Source: Datura wrightii (taxonomy: Eukaryota; Streptophyta; Magnoliopsida; Solanales; Solanaceae). From it: a stretch of DNA of 64,000 bases. How positions within the stretch are numbered: position 1 is the first letter of the stretch; each line of letters opens with the position of its first letter. The stretch is from NCBI GenBank assembly GCA_035772735.1, contig JASDFA010000018.1:138203501-138267500 (forward strand), given 5' to 3'. The translations under genes and the position numbers were made by a program. A model generated the notes under the pieces. That model was given only the letters and a program-made list of their open reading frames with translations, made no database searches and was not told where the DNA came from. Below are positions 1 to 12,028 of the stretch, one piece after another.

Positions 1-487
1 GTCGAACAGGTCATCAATTCTGGGTAGGGGATATCTTTTCTTGACTATGACCTTGTTCAGTTGACGGTAATCTATGCACATTCTGAGGGTACTGTCTTTC
101 TTAAGCACGAAAAGCACTGGAGCACCCCAAGGAGAGATACTGGGTACAATAACACCTTTGTCAAGAAGATCTTTTAGTTTCTCCTTTCAACTCCTTGAGC
201 TCAGCTAGAGCCATTCTATAAGGAAGGATGGAGATGGGCTGAGTATCTGGGAGGAGGTCTACTACGAAGTCTATTTCTCGTTTAGGGGGAACTCTGGGAA
301 GATCCTTAGGAAAAACATCTGGGAACTCGCTGGCCACTGGAACCGACTGGATAGTTGGGGTTTCAAAGTTGGAATCCTTGACCCGAACTAGATGATAAAT
401 ACATCCCTTGGAGATGAGTTTATAGGCCTTAAGGTAGGAAATAAACCTACCCTTAGGCGCTGAACTGTTGCCCGTCCATTCTAACAC
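1..487 (-). pseudogene. Reverse transcriptase N-terminus and PR-RT linker of element D (partial)
   Basis: The minus-strand translation contains the linker typical of Tekay/Del polyproteins (VASEFPDVFPKDLP, then PPKREIDFVVDLLPDTQPIS) and, after a frame break near 185, the start of RT: LLDKGVIVPSISPWGAPVLF, then a MCIDYRQLNKV motif and YPLPRIDDLFD running into the window edge. RT copies the element RNA into DNA inside virus-like particles. Only about the first 60 residues of RT lie in the window and the catalytic YxDD motif is outside. The frameshift between the linker and the RT start shows decay. Confidence 0.85.
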
Positions 488-958
488 TAGTTCATTTGGA
501 AACTGGAACTTGACAACTCTAGTTCTGCAGTCAACTCAGACATAGTAGGAGTGTAACCTATCCATGCCAAGGATAAGGTCAAAATCGACCATGTATAACT
601 CTACAAGGTCAGCTGGGATGAGCAGGATCGAGATTGGGCAGTTTCTATACACCCGGTTGGGTTGGAGACTGAGAATGATTTTGAGAGGACCTATGGACTG
701 ATATTGAACTGTACTGTGATGTGGGGAGTCATGAATGAATGAGTGGCTCCTGGATCTAGAAGGGAATACATGTCCAGATGAAAGAAACATAACACACCTG
801 TGGCTACGTCAGGTGAGCTCTCCTGATCCTGACGGGAAGACAAAGCATAGAAACAGGTTTGATGCTAACCGCCATCTGTACCTGGTGTGTTAACCTGCTG
901 AGCTGGTGGACATGGTGGAGCTGATGAGGTGGTGGATTGTGATCTCCCTCTCCCAGTT
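488..958 (-). pseudogene. Aspartic protease remnant of element D
   Basis: The minus strand encodes the C-terminal half of a retrotransposon pepsin-like protease: the segment DLVELYMVDFDLILGMDRL (about 530-610) is the conserved ALG/GMDWL-type block. Upstream, in another frame, DPGATHSF can be read near 740-760, the position of the active-site DSG/DTG triad (a DPG version is, from memory, common in plant Tekay elements). The two parts are in different frames, so at least one frameshift separates them. In an active element this enzyme would cut the gag-pol polyprotein. It lies between gag and RT in the usual Ty3 order. Confidence 0.8.
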
Positions 959-2000
959 GATGGGCACTCCCTGAGCCGATATCCGAGCTGTCCACAACAA
1001 AAATAGCCCTCTCGACCCTAAAGGCACGCACTCTCCCAGGTGATTCTTGCCACACTTGGGGCAAGCTAGATACTTGTTCCCAGTATTGTGGGTCAGAGAC
1101 TGAGTAGCAGAAGGCCCACCCCTTCGATCCTAGCGGGATCATAAGGTTGGGGCGCTGGCTGAACTGGATGATGGGGCTCTCTGCTGTTGTTGCTGCTATA
1201 GGCAGCTACCACCGCTAGACCTCTGATGGCCATAATTTGACTGGCCAATCCTTGTTTGTTTTTTCTTTCGTTCCATATCCTTCATCTTTTCGCCCTCAAT
1301 CTACTGGGCATAGACAATCAAGATGGAGAGGTCCATATCCTTAATCAGCATCGTTGTCCTGCACTGGGACCAGGTTCGACACCCCGTTCATATATTTCAA
1401 CATGCGAGCCCTTGGCTCAGCTACCATCTCTGGAGCGTACTTAGACAGCCTAGTAAACTCCAGAGCATACTTCTCCACGGTTGTGTTGCCCTATCTCAAA
1501 TTCATAAAATCCGCCATCTTTGCCTCCCTCAGCTCCAGAGGGAAAAATATGTTGAAGAAAGCTATGTGGAACTCCTCCCACTCTACCGATCCTTCTCCCG
1601 CTGGCCACCCCACTTTCCATTGTTCATACGAGACCTGAGCTGCCCCTTTTAGTTGGTAGGCAGCCAGTTCAGCACTTTCATAGGAGCTAACACCCATAAT
1701 GTGGGTAATCTTCTTGATCTCATCCATGAACTCTTGGGGATCCTCCCCCACTTTGGATACCTAAAGAGATGGAGGGTTCATACAGGTGAAGTCCAGCACC
1801 CTCGCAGCTGTTATATAACCATTGGTGTTTATCGGCACCACTTGTTGGTTTACCTGGTTGGTGACTGTTTGGGCTAGCAGTTGAATGGCCACCCTGAACT
1901 CAGTTGTAGATACCGAATCATCTTGAGGGGCTGCGGGGGCTAGTGGGGAAGGTCTATTGGTGTTACCGGCCTTTCTTCCATTATTGCATCTGGGAGGCAT
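959..2000 (-). pseudogene. Gag remnant of element D with degraded zinc knuckle
   Basis: Gag is the structural capsid/nucleocapsid protein. The likely start is the ATG at 2000-1998 (MPPRCNNGRKAGNT). The capsid core (about 1491-1751) has the retrotransposon gag pattern PQEFMDEIKKITHIMGV, ...AAYQLKGAAQ..., WEEFHIAFFNIFFP. Near 1030-1080 a first Cys/His cluster reads CPKCGKNHLGEC. Then a one-base frame change precedes the second cluster (FCCGQLGYRLREC), in which the first Cys and the His of the CCHC knuckle are replaced by Tyr. Further breaks near 1755 and 1150-1490 make it a pseudogene. It lies 0.2 kb inside the 5' LTR, as expected. Confidence 0.85.
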
Positions 2001-2202
2001 GATTCACTAAAATGAAACAGAGCACGAGTTAGAAGGTCATTTATGGAATTGAACTTTAACGCACGATAATGAGTATGAACAAAAGAGAATTTCCCTAAAA
2101 ACCATCCCGTAACCTCCTCGTCATAAGTGTGGCGCGCTTCACACCCATGAAAAGGATTCTACTCGATGCGTCTTTTAGATATTTCGAGGATTGCTAAACC
2201 TA

Positions 2203-2216
2203 GTTCTGTGATACCA
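2203..2216 (-). promoter_or_regulatory. Primer binding site of element D (tRNA-Met type, decayed)
   Basis: On the minus strand the bases TGGTATCACAGAAC start 4 bases after the LTR end. The first eight match the usual TGGTATCAGAGC site complementary to initiator tRNA-Met; the rest has drifted. Its place directly inside the LTR supports the LTR boundary at 2221. Confidence 0.75.
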
Positions 2217-3617
2217 AGTTTTTCACGCTCCGAGTCTGCACCCTGGATGGGACACAGTACTTGAAGTCACAAGTGACCCCGAGTAAACCCTTGGTCTATC
2301 ATACACTGGTATGCTGAGTAAAACAAATATAACAGATGCTTTGAAATAATAGCATAAAATCATTTATGAAAATAAAACTGAACACATAAAGTGTAATAAC
2401 ATCTGATGTCTGAAATTAATTATGTGTCTGAAAGCCCTCACACTTATGAGTTATTGGGACAAGCCCCTAGCTAGCTCTAAGTCTAGCTAAAAATAATGAA
2501 CTAACAGAAAGAAATGAAATAAGGCCCTTGAATGATGAGGACTCACACTTTAACTGCAGACGAGGAGGATCTGAACCGCGGCGACTAACGGTGCTGAGTT
2601 TGAGAACCCGCAATAGTATCATGAAGTGATATAGCATAAAAGTATGCATCAGTACTTTGAACATACTGAGTAAGTGAGAGAAGACATAGCTGAATATAAA
2701 TACTAAACTGAAATGACATGCAATGACCAACCAATATACTGAAATGAACCACTGAGATAAATTGAAATGGTCAAGATGACCCTGTCTGATGGTCAAGGAC
2801 ATGCCCTAAGTCAGAATGTTTTAAGTCTGAGATACTGTACTGAACTAAGCTACTTATTCTGAAGGTGGACTGGACTGACTAGTGGAAGATTCTATAACCG
2901 ACATATAATCATGTGAGTTAGACATGGAGTCCGATGTATACACCTTACCGATAGGACCTAATATACCTTGCCAGGGTATAAAGGCATAAACTAGGTGATC
3001 ACATAAGTCTGGGGTCAATCAAGACAAGTAATATTGTAACCTACATTGGTAACGTAGTTTTGGGAACCTAGGTACACTGGAACCCCCGCCTGCTCGGTGC
3101 TAAGTCCTACTCCCATTAGAAAACCTAAACCGAACTACTAGGCTAATAGCTTGAAACAGGAGTCCAAGACTAGTCAGGGACATATAACTTAAAGTACCCT
3201 AAGATTCTTGTCGGACAAGGTTCTGAAACTATGTTCAAGACTGGTTAGAGCTACTTATTTAGAAGCATCGTAACCATCTAAGAACAACTGTAAACTAAAT
3301 TAGGGTCCTGAGGCTAGTCATAGTTATATATCTAAAATGAAATGATTGCTAATGGAACAATAAACTGGATTCTGAGTCTGATTCTGATAACTGGGAGGCA
3401 CCACTGACACCTCGAGAAAAGACTGGAGTCAAACTGATTATTTGACAAGTTCTGAATAGTTTTGAAGAGGTTCTACGTTCTAACTGAACGGAACTACTAA
3501 GCAGCTAATAGAGAACCCAACTCATTCCAACAACACGGGAACTCCATAATATAGAAAAATTTCAAGAATTAATGAAATCTTATCCGAAAAGGAAAAATAA
3601 TTCTTATAAATGGAGTA

Positions 3618-5080
3618 TGATGAAAGGCGTACTCACGCACTTCATAGACATAATTTTGCCTGTACTTTACTACGTTTTGAGAATAAATTGTGTGTGTTTG
3701 CATGTGATTAAGTTATATATTTGTCAAATTAGCTAATGCATGTGATTAGATGTTTTCAGGGCTAAAAATGATGGATTTGAACGTATTTGAGACGTTTGAA
3801 ATAAAGTTGAAGAAGAAGGATTGAACTAAGAAAGAACACGGGAAAACAAAAATAGCACACAGTCATGCGAGGCGCCAGTCCGTTGGTGCTACATGCTGTA
3901 CGGTGCGATAGCATGGCAGGCTCATTGCTTGGCGTGAGGCGCTGGCCTCCCAGCGCTATGACACGCATGAAGCATCCCTTTGCCTACGCGATGGTCGGAC
4001 AATGCAGCATGGAGGACACGGCATTGACAAGGGCGAAGCGCCAAGGGGTTCCAATGGCCATAATCCAATTTCTACTTCAACTAGGAAAAAGAAATTTAAA
4101 TCCCAAGTCAAATTCATCATGGAACAAGGAAAACATAAATCTACTACTATAAATACCCCTTTATATTCATGTAATAGCTATCAAGTTTCAATTTCAAAAG
4201 TCTTCAAGTAGGATTAGAGTTTTAAGTTTCAAGTTTTTAGATACAAGTTTGGTGTCTGACGTTTGGTACTTCAAGACGATCATTGAACTGTTCTTCTTTA
4301 TTGTTGCAATAATCAAGTGATATTCTTCCTATCAACGTTGTAAGTATTAATTTTTTCTTTTGTCTATGAATTCTATGAATTTACTTATAAATATGATAGG
4401 CTAAAACCACCACAACTAGGGTTGTCGGAGTCGTGACAAATTAACACACATAGCTAAAATACTTAGTGATTCTTGAATGGAGTTTATACATGTATTGTTT
4501 CTTCCTTCATATTAATTGATTTTTTAACGGTTGCAAACGTTAGAACTTGCCTTATTCTTAATTACCGGATGAAGGAGGTAGTGAATGGAAAACGGAATTA
4601 ACAGTGGAGATTTGAGGCTATCAACCCTCATCTAATAGCTTGACCTTGTCCGAGAATAGCTAATCCGATATTAAGGGTAAGGGTTAGTAAAGCATACACT
4701 CGTAGATAGACCAACTTGCATGGTGATAAACATCTAAATAGGGGACCAACCATTTAGGTGAAATTAACTTACCGATATTGCATGCTAAGCACCGGAATAG
4801 ATCACTAGTATAATATACCTTGTGCTTATGAAGTCATCGGGAACACTCACCCTAGTTAGTTGCATTAATTTGGAAACAACAAACAATTTCTCAACATTGT
4901 TATTTATTACTTTTACAAATTCCCCTCTCTTAGGAAATAATTAACTAAAAAGTTTAAGCACTAGAGTTCTTCTACATTCTTCCATATTCTCTGTGGGATC
5001 GACCCCAACCTCTAATTGGGTTCTTTATTGACAACGTCCTCTTCATACTTTGTTAAGAACTATGAGTTTGAGCGATATCA
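3618..5080 (+). repeat. 5' LTR of element H
   Basis: This starts TGATGAAAGGCGTACTCACG and ends GAGCGATATCA. The U3 part has a GC-rich block (3880-4060) with a 7 bp hairpin (GCGCTGG/CCAGCGC at 3939-3956). The R/U5 part carries the 'gctaaaaccaccacaactagggttgt' type block common to the Athila-like LTRs here. It is the direct repeat partner of 7365-8829. Confidence 0.9.
4148..4155 (+). promoter_or_regulatory. TATA box of element H 5' LTR
   Basis: TATAAATA preceded by a C-rich/CTA-rich stretch and conserved at 7897-7904 in the 3' LTR. This is where the LTR promoter of an Athila-type element is expected. Function is inferred. Confidence 0.6.
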
Positions 5081-5085
5081 AAAAG

Positions 5086-5103
5086 TGGCACCGTTGCCAG
5101 GGA
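5086..5103 (+). promoter_or_regulatory. Primer binding site of element H (tRNA-Asp type)
   Basis: TGGCACCGTTGCCAGGGA lies 5 bases after the LTR. It matches the Athila/Tat primer site TGGCGCCGTTGCCGGGGA except for two transitions. Confidence 0.85.
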
Positions 5104-7364
5104 ATACGATTTAGATTAGATTAATTGCTTTTGTTTAACTTTTAGTCTTTAGTTCCTATTTTTTGTTTTTCATTTATTTTCTGACGTGTCACAGGGTAGC
5201 ATGTTAAAACAAGCAGCCATGATGTGACCACAGTCTCAACAGGTATCTTGATGAAGTCTAAGTGATCAAGATACATGTGTCATTCCACGACGTTAAATTA
5301 GGTTCTACTTGGTAGGCAACCCAAGATAATTTTTTGTTTTGTTTTTATGTGTTTGTTCAAGTGTGCAGGTGTTAAGTCATAATTTATAAAAATTTGAGCA
5401 TGAAATACATAGATGGGGGAAGCTTCTCTTGGCCCCACAGACAACGAAGAGTAGAGGCCCAGAGAGTTCTTCTTGCACTCTATTACTTTATGCTTATTTG
5501 TTTTAGCAGTGGGGATTGTGTAACAAATTAAGTGTGGGGTGGGAGAAGTGAACTTCATATTACCATGGATTCCTTATAATTGCTAAATTTGCACATGGTA
5601 GGCCTAGTTTTTTTGGGATTTATGATTTGTCATACATGCTTGTTGGTTTGTAGTATTTTTTAGTTTTATTTTATTTTGGGTTCCTCCGGTTTTAGTTTTC
5701 GGTACTTTTTCGATGGATAGTCCCTTAGAACCGACTAGAGAGTAGAGTCTAGATTTTTTTAAGTCATTGAGTCATGACTTTGCTCGATGATGGATGGATG
5801 AAAACCGTTTTAAGGATAAATTAGTCACTAGAAAGAACATGACTTGAGCTTTACGAATGCTAGGTGCTTCACTTTTGGTATCATTGAGACTTTATTAAAT
5901 TCACTCAAAAATGCATGAAAAAAGGTACAAACACTTAGTCTTTTGGAAATTGACTCTTGTATTTGAAAAACTGAGCTTAATTATGTAATGCATGCAATAT
6001 GAATATATGTGTTTATATGATCTTGACTTCCATTGTTAACCCATGTTGTGCCAATGTGTGAGGAATTAATTTTGATATACTCCATGCTTGTAAATTAATG
6101 TCAGAAGTTGCCCGGTGTGTGTGCAAAGAGAAATAAGAATGATGGATTTAGGAAGTGATATAGGCATTTCTTTGATAGCCTTATTTTTATCCTATTTTAC
6201 ATACCTTGATTGTAATTATCCGAGTTAGCCATGTTGAGCATTAGCCTATTCTTTTTATAGCAATATTATAAGCTTGAATCCCTTTTTTTCTATTAACTTA
6301 TATTTGATCCAAATGACTCCTAGAGCACTTTAATGATTTTTTTTATGAAAGGAGCATAATTGGAAAAGTGAAGGGAAAAGCTAAAAAGTGTGGTGAATTG
6401 GAAGAAAAGAAAAAGGTGAAATTTTGCTAAACAAGGAGAGTGATTTTTTTGTGGAAAAACAAACAGAAGAAAGAGCTTTGAAAAAATTGAAGATGAAAAA
6501 AATTATGATTTACCAATTAACCGTACCCATTTGTTTACAATGAACCTATTTTGACCCTGGTCCTTCCTTGGATATTGTGAACCTCAACATAAGAAAATTC
6601 TTAAGTTGAGGGTGGCTAGAGTAGGGGTGCGTAAAGGGTGGGAACGGAAGAAAGGAAAAGAAAAGAAAAAAAATATGTGTGAATGAGCTCAATGATGAAA
6701 AGAAAAATCCCCACTAGTCACCTAAGTTGAAAATTTGAAAAATAAAAGGAGGTATAAGGAGAAATTTTGGAAATTAAAGAATGTGCTTAAAAATCAAAGT
6801 GTTGTGAAGTATTAAAGTTCTTAGGGAGATTAGTCACTATCTTGGCCAAATAGTCCTACCCGTCCCTTAGCCTACATTACAACCAAATTAAAGTCCTAAT
6901 TGATCCTTCATTCATAAATCTATATTAGCGGAGTATTACACTAAGGGAAAGCCTATGGGTCATCTTTTGCATGCATGTTGAGTTATTTGGGAGAGTGATC
7001 GAAGATTGTTATATTTATGCCCAAGTTAATCTTATTCTATATCTTGTGTGAGAACGGGCATCTCTCCAAATTGTGAGGGGCACAATGGTAAGACTTTGAT
7101 TTAATCTTGATTGCTAAATTACATGTAATTCATGTTGGCCCAAAATATGTCTTGATGAGTTACTTTTCAAAAGCTAAGTGATTTCGAACTTTGACATTCT
7201 AATGTTGAACCTATATGCAAACGAGCGAGTTATTTGAGCTTCGTTGATTTGTCTCATGATCCTAAGTGTAAGTAGACCTATTCGTAGGATGAATTTCGTG
7301 CTTAATTGTTGGAAGAGAAGTAGTAGATTATTTGAGGACGAACCATAGTTTAAGTGTGGGGTGT
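5104..7364 (+). other. Non-coding interior of element H
   Basis: There is no credible ORF in this 2.26 kb. The left edge resembles the 5' leader of element I (gattagattaattg..., 5110-5180). After about 5230 it matches the post-pol untranslated sequence: a 'cacgacgttaaatta' block near 5287 followed by 'taggcaacccaag' near 5311, and a 'ttttgaccctggtcc' block near 6550 that is also present at 40680 in element I. A purine-rich stretch fills 6350-6800. The gag-pol block has been removed between about 5180 and 5230. Confidence 0.75.
7352..7364 (+). promoter_or_regulatory. Polypurine tract of element H
   Basis: AAGTGTGGGG followed by TGT directly precedes the 3' LTR. It is the expected plus-strand primer position and resembles the tract of element I (AAGTTGAGGG). 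Confidence 0.7.
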
Positions 7365-8829
7365 TGATGAAGGGCATACTCACGCACTTCACAGATATAT
7401 TTTTGCCCGTACTTTACTACGTTTTGAGAATAAATTATGTGTGTTTGCATGTGATTAAGTTATATATTCATGAAATTAGCTAACACATGTGATTAGATGT
7501 TTACAGGGCCAAAAATGATGGATTTGAACATATTTGAGACGTTTGAAATAAAGTTGAAGAAGAAGGATTGAACTAAGCAAGAACATGGGAAAACAAAAAT
7601 AGCACACAATTGCGCGAGGCGCCAGGCTGTTGGCACTACAGGCTATGTGGCGTGGCAGCAAGGCAAGCTCACTGCTTGGCATGAGGCGCCAGCCTCCAAG
7701 CGCTATGACATGCGCGAAGTAGCCCTTTGCCTGCATGATGGCAAGGGTGACGTGCAATGGAGGACACGACATTGACAAGGGCGATGCGCCAAGGGGTTTC
7801 AAACGGCCATAATCCAATTCCTACTTCAACTAGGAAAAGGAAATTTAAATCCCAAGTCAAATTCATCAAGGAACAAAGAAAACATAAATCTACTACTATA
7901 AATACCCCATTATTTTCATGTAATAGCTATCAAGTTTCAAGTTCAAAAGTCTACAAGTAGGATTAGAGTTTTAAGTCTCAAGTTTTTAGATACAAGTTTG
8001 GTGTCTTACTTTTGGAACTTCGAGACGATTGTTGAACTGTTCTTCTTTATTGTTGCAATAATCAAGTGAGTTTCTTCCTATCAACGTTATAAGTATTAAT
8101 TTTTACTTTTGTCTATGAATGCTATGAATTTACATATAAATATGATAGGCTAAAACCACCACAACTAGGGTTGTGGGAACCATGACAAATTAACACACAT
8201 AGGTAAAATACTTACTGATTCTTGAATGGAGTTTATGCATGTATTGTTTCTTCCTTCATTTTAATTGATTTTTCGACGGTTGCAATTATTAGAACTTGCC
8301 TTATTCTTACTTATGGAACCAAGGAGGTAGTAAATGGAAAAAGGAATTAACAATGGAGATGTGAGGCTATCAACCCTCATCAAATAGCTTGGCCTTGTTC
8401 GGAAATAGCTAATCTGATATCAAGGGTAAGGGTTAGTAAAACATACATCTGTAGACGGACCAAGTAGCATGGTGATAAACATCTAAATAGGGGACCAACC
8501 ATTTAGGTGAAATTAACTTACCAATATTGCATGCTAAGCACCGGAATAGATCACTAGTATAAAATGCCTTGTGGTTATGAAGTCATGGGGAACACTCACC
8601 CTAGTTAGTCGCATTAATTTGGAAATAACAAACAATTTTTCAACATTGTTATTTATTACTTTTACAAATTCCCCCCCTCTTAGGAATTAATTAACTAAAA
8701 AGCTTAAGCACTAGCGTTCTTCTACATCTTCCGTATTCTCTGTGAGATCGACCCCAACCTTTAGTTGGGTTCTTTATAAACAATGTCCGCTACATAATTT
8801 GCTAAGAAGCATGAGTTTGAGCGATATCA
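7365..8829 (+). repeat. 3' LTR of element H
   Basis: Direct repeat of 3618-5080 with scattered differences, by eye several percent. It starts TGATGAAGGGCATACTCACG and ends GAGCGATATCA. A TATA box is at 7897-7904. Divergence between the two LTRs would date the insertion. Confidence 0.9.
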
Positions 8830-9924
8830 AAGTATTTACTCAACATATAAGCAATTATAAATACTAGAAAAAATCAGCCTAAATCACACTTCACAAACTA
8901 GACTAAATTTAATACACAAATAGTCTTTACTCGAAAATTTAGGACTTAAATTCACTTCGGTAAGAACATCAATAATTCAGGTAAGAATTGATGGAAATCA
9001 TATCAATAATAATAAAGGATATCATTCTATGTTAAGTTAGCAAATAATAGCATGAAATTTGTTCATATTCGAAAAATTTAGGGCTAAAACTGATAGAGAA
9101 ACTATGGGAGGATTTTGGGGGACACAATGGAAGAAAAATTTCCCTTGTTGAATTCCCGCATACCTAAGTTGAAGTTTCTTGAAGGAGAAATCTTGGACTG
9201 CTGCAATGGAGGAAAACCCTAGGCTTGCTTGAAGAGTTCTTGAGAGGAGAGATTACGATGATTTTTCTGAAAACTTACAGTGGAAATGAGGAATGAACCA
9301 TTTTTCCCCACTTATAGGTCTCAAATTATGAATAAAACGACGTATTTTGAAGTTTAGGAGAGTAGGAAATTACTAAACAACCCTTGGAAAATCGCATAGA
9401 AAAACTGTCAGGTGACCCCAATGGGTGACCTAACGGGTCATGGTGACTTACTATGAATAGTAGTCACACCTATTGAGTACACTGTCGGAACCCCCTGTAG
9501 GTCACCATGTGACCACGACTCATGGTCACCAGTCGGACCACACTGTCTCACTTCTATAATTTCTATACTAGGCTTGACCACAAGTCACACAATGAGTCAT
9601 TACCACTGATGACGACATGTGGTGACACTCGTTAGGTGCACGGCCTAACAAGAGAATAGGGCTGGTAACGGGGAGCATAACAGGTCGTTACAGGTGACCA
9701 CGACTCATGGTCACCATCAGTCAAGTACATTGCCCAACTCCTTAAATTTTGACCTTGGCTTGACCACGAGTGATTTAACGAGTAGTGGGACCTAACCACG
9801 ACTCGTGAGGTGTTTCGTTGGGTACACTGCCTCTCCCTTATCATTTCTCAGACCTCCTTCCCACGACTAACCTAATGAGTCGTTAGGTATCTCAACAACC
9901 TATTAGGTGAGTCATTCTGTGACA

Positions 9925-12028
9925 ATTGATGCAGATTTTTTGGTTTTCTTATTTATGTTTCGGATCTAGTCTTTGAGTTTCCAGGGCATTATACAGCTTT
10001 TCTTCTTTAGTTCTGTTCTGTTTATTTTTATGTTTTTTAAAATAGTGTGTGATTCCTCCATTGTAGACAGGGCCTTAATTGAAACTGTACATGGTTCTAA
10101 CATTACATGAATTACTCTTCTCCTTCTTAGTTTCTGAAGTTGTTTTGCAAAATGTTTGTACTGGTTATTTATTTTTTCATGATTCCAGCTATTTGGTTGT
10201 TTTGTCTTCCTAGCAACTTATTGGTTCTTGAAGGAGATGGTAACTAGTTTACTATAACTCTATACAGAACTCCATAAGTTGTAACTATACCCCATCAAAA
10301 AAAGAAAATATACTTATTTTGTCCTATTTCAATAACTTTTAATTTAGTTTTTATATGGTGTCTGAACTGGTTTAGATTCCATAGTCGTGATAGGATTATG
10401 ATTGTGATTTTTTTCACATACAATCTAATAAGCACTACTGTGATTTTTTCACAATTACAATCATTAACTCAATCTTGTTTATGCTGTGATTTTCTTCCTA
10501 TTCACAAAGTCTGGCTACTAACACGGAAATTTTATGTAAGTTGAACAAGTTCTATAAAATTTGCACGACTGTGCGATAGGATGGGGCTATTGTGATGTAG
10601 AGAAAATAAGAACCCTTGTGGTGAGTCTTATTGTGATTATGAACTAAAAGAATTAATAACATGTGCTTATACTGCTCCTGATATGGTAATGAATATCGGC
10701 ATGAGATATTTCCTAAAATTAGTGGATTATGTCTAGAGATTATGTTATTGTATAAGTTGTTTGTTTCTTTCACTTTGGTGTTAAGTGTCAAATGACTAGA
10801 TATTTCCTTCTTTTTCGTTTTCATTTCATGTTGTTTTTATAGATCTGTTGTTTCTCCTGCCCTAGTTTTTCTACCTACAGTTTCACAAGTAAAATCTCAG
10901 GTTTTGGAAATTCTATTTTTTTTTTTTACCTTTAGATGATTCAACACCCTTTGAATTAATAAGACTTCAATAGCGGATAGTTGAAGGAATAAGACAACAG
11001 ATATTTTGCATCCTAAAATATTCAAAATTCATTCTTTAAATATAAAAGAATTAATCTATAAAATGGAAAAATAAAAATTTATTACTACCTAATTGATTCC
11101 CATTTCCTAAACTTGGAACCCAAAAGATGACATCCAAATAAATAAATAGATATAGTAATAGTGACACTTCTTCTGCTTCCTAAAAGGAAAAGACTGTACA
11201 AAACCTACTGTATTGGTAACTGGTGATCCACAAAGAGACAACTTTTGTGACAGTGCAATTTGAGTATTACAACTAGGATTCTTGCAAGTAGGCATATATA
11301 TATATATATCTTTTGTGATATCCACTGTTTAGCACACGAACGTTTAAATGTTTAGTGGATAAAAGAACTTTACCTCACTGATAGCAGCACCGTAGTTCAA
11401 ATATTGCTCGGAACTTGAATCTGGAACAAAATAAGCTTCTGATTTAGACTAATTGGTTGAGCTTCTACCTGCAGATAGATAGGCCGCAGAGTAATGGAGT
11501 TTTAAGAATCTTGAACCTTTATAGTGTTCAACATACGGAAAAACAATATTGTTGTGAATTTAACTTTAATTAATTCATTAGAAGTTTTTAAAAAGTACCA
11601 TCGGACAACAGTTAAGCTGGTCTTAAATCATCTTTAAAAACTATAAACTTAAAAAAATCTTAGGTTGTGCAATGCTCTTTAGATCATTGCACAAAACACA
11701 AGCAATACCCTTAAAACTAAGCAATAATGCCATGAAATGAAAGCTTAATACTCTCAAGCTTTGTAGCAAGTTCCTTAGTTGCCTAAGTGACATTGGTTAT
11801 AAGAAATCAAGGGATGGAAGTTTTGATGCTTTATTCAAGAACAGAGGCACGAATGACCCTATTATAATAATCTTTAAATTCACATCCCAAATTTCAAAGA
11901 TACTTGGACTACACTTTCTCACCCTTCAATGTCTTTTTATTTAGCTTCAGTGTCTGTCAATTCGAATACAAAAGCACATCATCCTAAAGACTATCTCCTT
12001 TCACTTTTGACAGATTTGGATACTCATC
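9925..12028. other. Gene-free AT-rich stretch, probably CACTA 5' interior
   Basis: No ORF with recognisable similarity is present. The sequence looks like intron or leader: T-rich runs, repeats of 'gtgattttttcac' at 10400-10500, and a short (TA)n run at 11297-11310. It lies between the LTR of element D and the first exon of the decayed CACTA gene, and I see no CACTA terminus in it. The simplest reading is that D inserted into the CACTA element and the CACTA 5' end is left of the window. A SINE-like box pair lies at 11351-11406. Confidence 0.5.
11351..11406 (+). repeat. Possible tRNA-derived SINE head or tRNA relic
   Basis: An A-box-like stretch (TTTAGTGGATAAAAG, 11351-11365) is followed about 40 bases later by a B-box-like stretch (TAGTTCAAATATTG, 11393-11406), close to polymerase III spacing. 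It does not fold as an obvious intact tRNA, and no poly-A tail or target duplication was found. Low confidence. Confidence 0.25.

Larger units (their letters stand above)
3618..8829 (+). mobile_element. Non-autonomous Athila-like LTR retrotransposon (element H)
   Basis: Two near-identical direct repeats of 1463 and 1465 bp (3618-5080, 7365-8829) flank a 2.28 kb interior. It has a tRNA-Asp-type primer site after the left LTR and a purine tract before the right one, and the LTR ends are TGATGA...GATATCA. Flanks GAGTA (3613-3617) and AAGTA (8830-8834) are a 4-of-5 target duplication. I see no gag or pol; the interior is only 5' and 3' untranslated sequence homologous to that of element I. Such a copy would depend on proteins from a full-length relative. 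It lies inside the LTR of element D and is therefore younger than D. Confidence 0.9.
1..9924 (-). mobile_element. Ty3/gypsy Tekay-like element D, right part (internal region and 5' LTR)
   Basis: The minus strand reads 5' LTR (9924 down to 2221), primer site (2216-2203), gag (from 2000), protease and the start of reverse transcriptase, which runs out of the window at base 1. The order gag-PR-RT, the Met-type primer site and the gag sequence fit the Tekay/Del chromovirus lineage. The 5' LTR is split by a 5.2 kb Athila-like insertion at 3618-8834. The LTR ends fit TGTCAC...GTGA(C/A)A, an inverted pair. The 5 bases after the LTR (ATTGA, 9925-9929) should be one copy of the target duplication; the partner lies left of the window. 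Coding frames are broken, so this copy is not autonomous. Confidence 0.85.
2221..9924 (-). repeat. 5' LTR of element D, interrupted by element H
   Basis: The minus-strand LTR starts TGTCACAGAATGACTC at 9924 and ends ...GGAGCGTGAAA at 2221, next to the primer site. Removing the insertion at 3618-8834 leaves about 2.5 kb, a normal size for this group. The 5' part (9390-9924) is dense in short inverted motifs such as ACGACTCATGG and CACGAGTGA. The 3' part (2221-3600) carries the 'tactgagta' and 'accgagcaggcgg' style blocks shared with other Tekay LTRs in the window. No protein is encoded. The LTR ends are inferred by eye; the second LTR is outside the window. Confidence 0.75.

Noticed and set aside
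9394..9900. Array of short direct and inverted repeats that could suggest a CRISPR-like array
   Set aside because: Repeats are about 10-15 bp, irregularly spaced and inverted, in an LTR of a plant retrotransposon; no spacer regularity.
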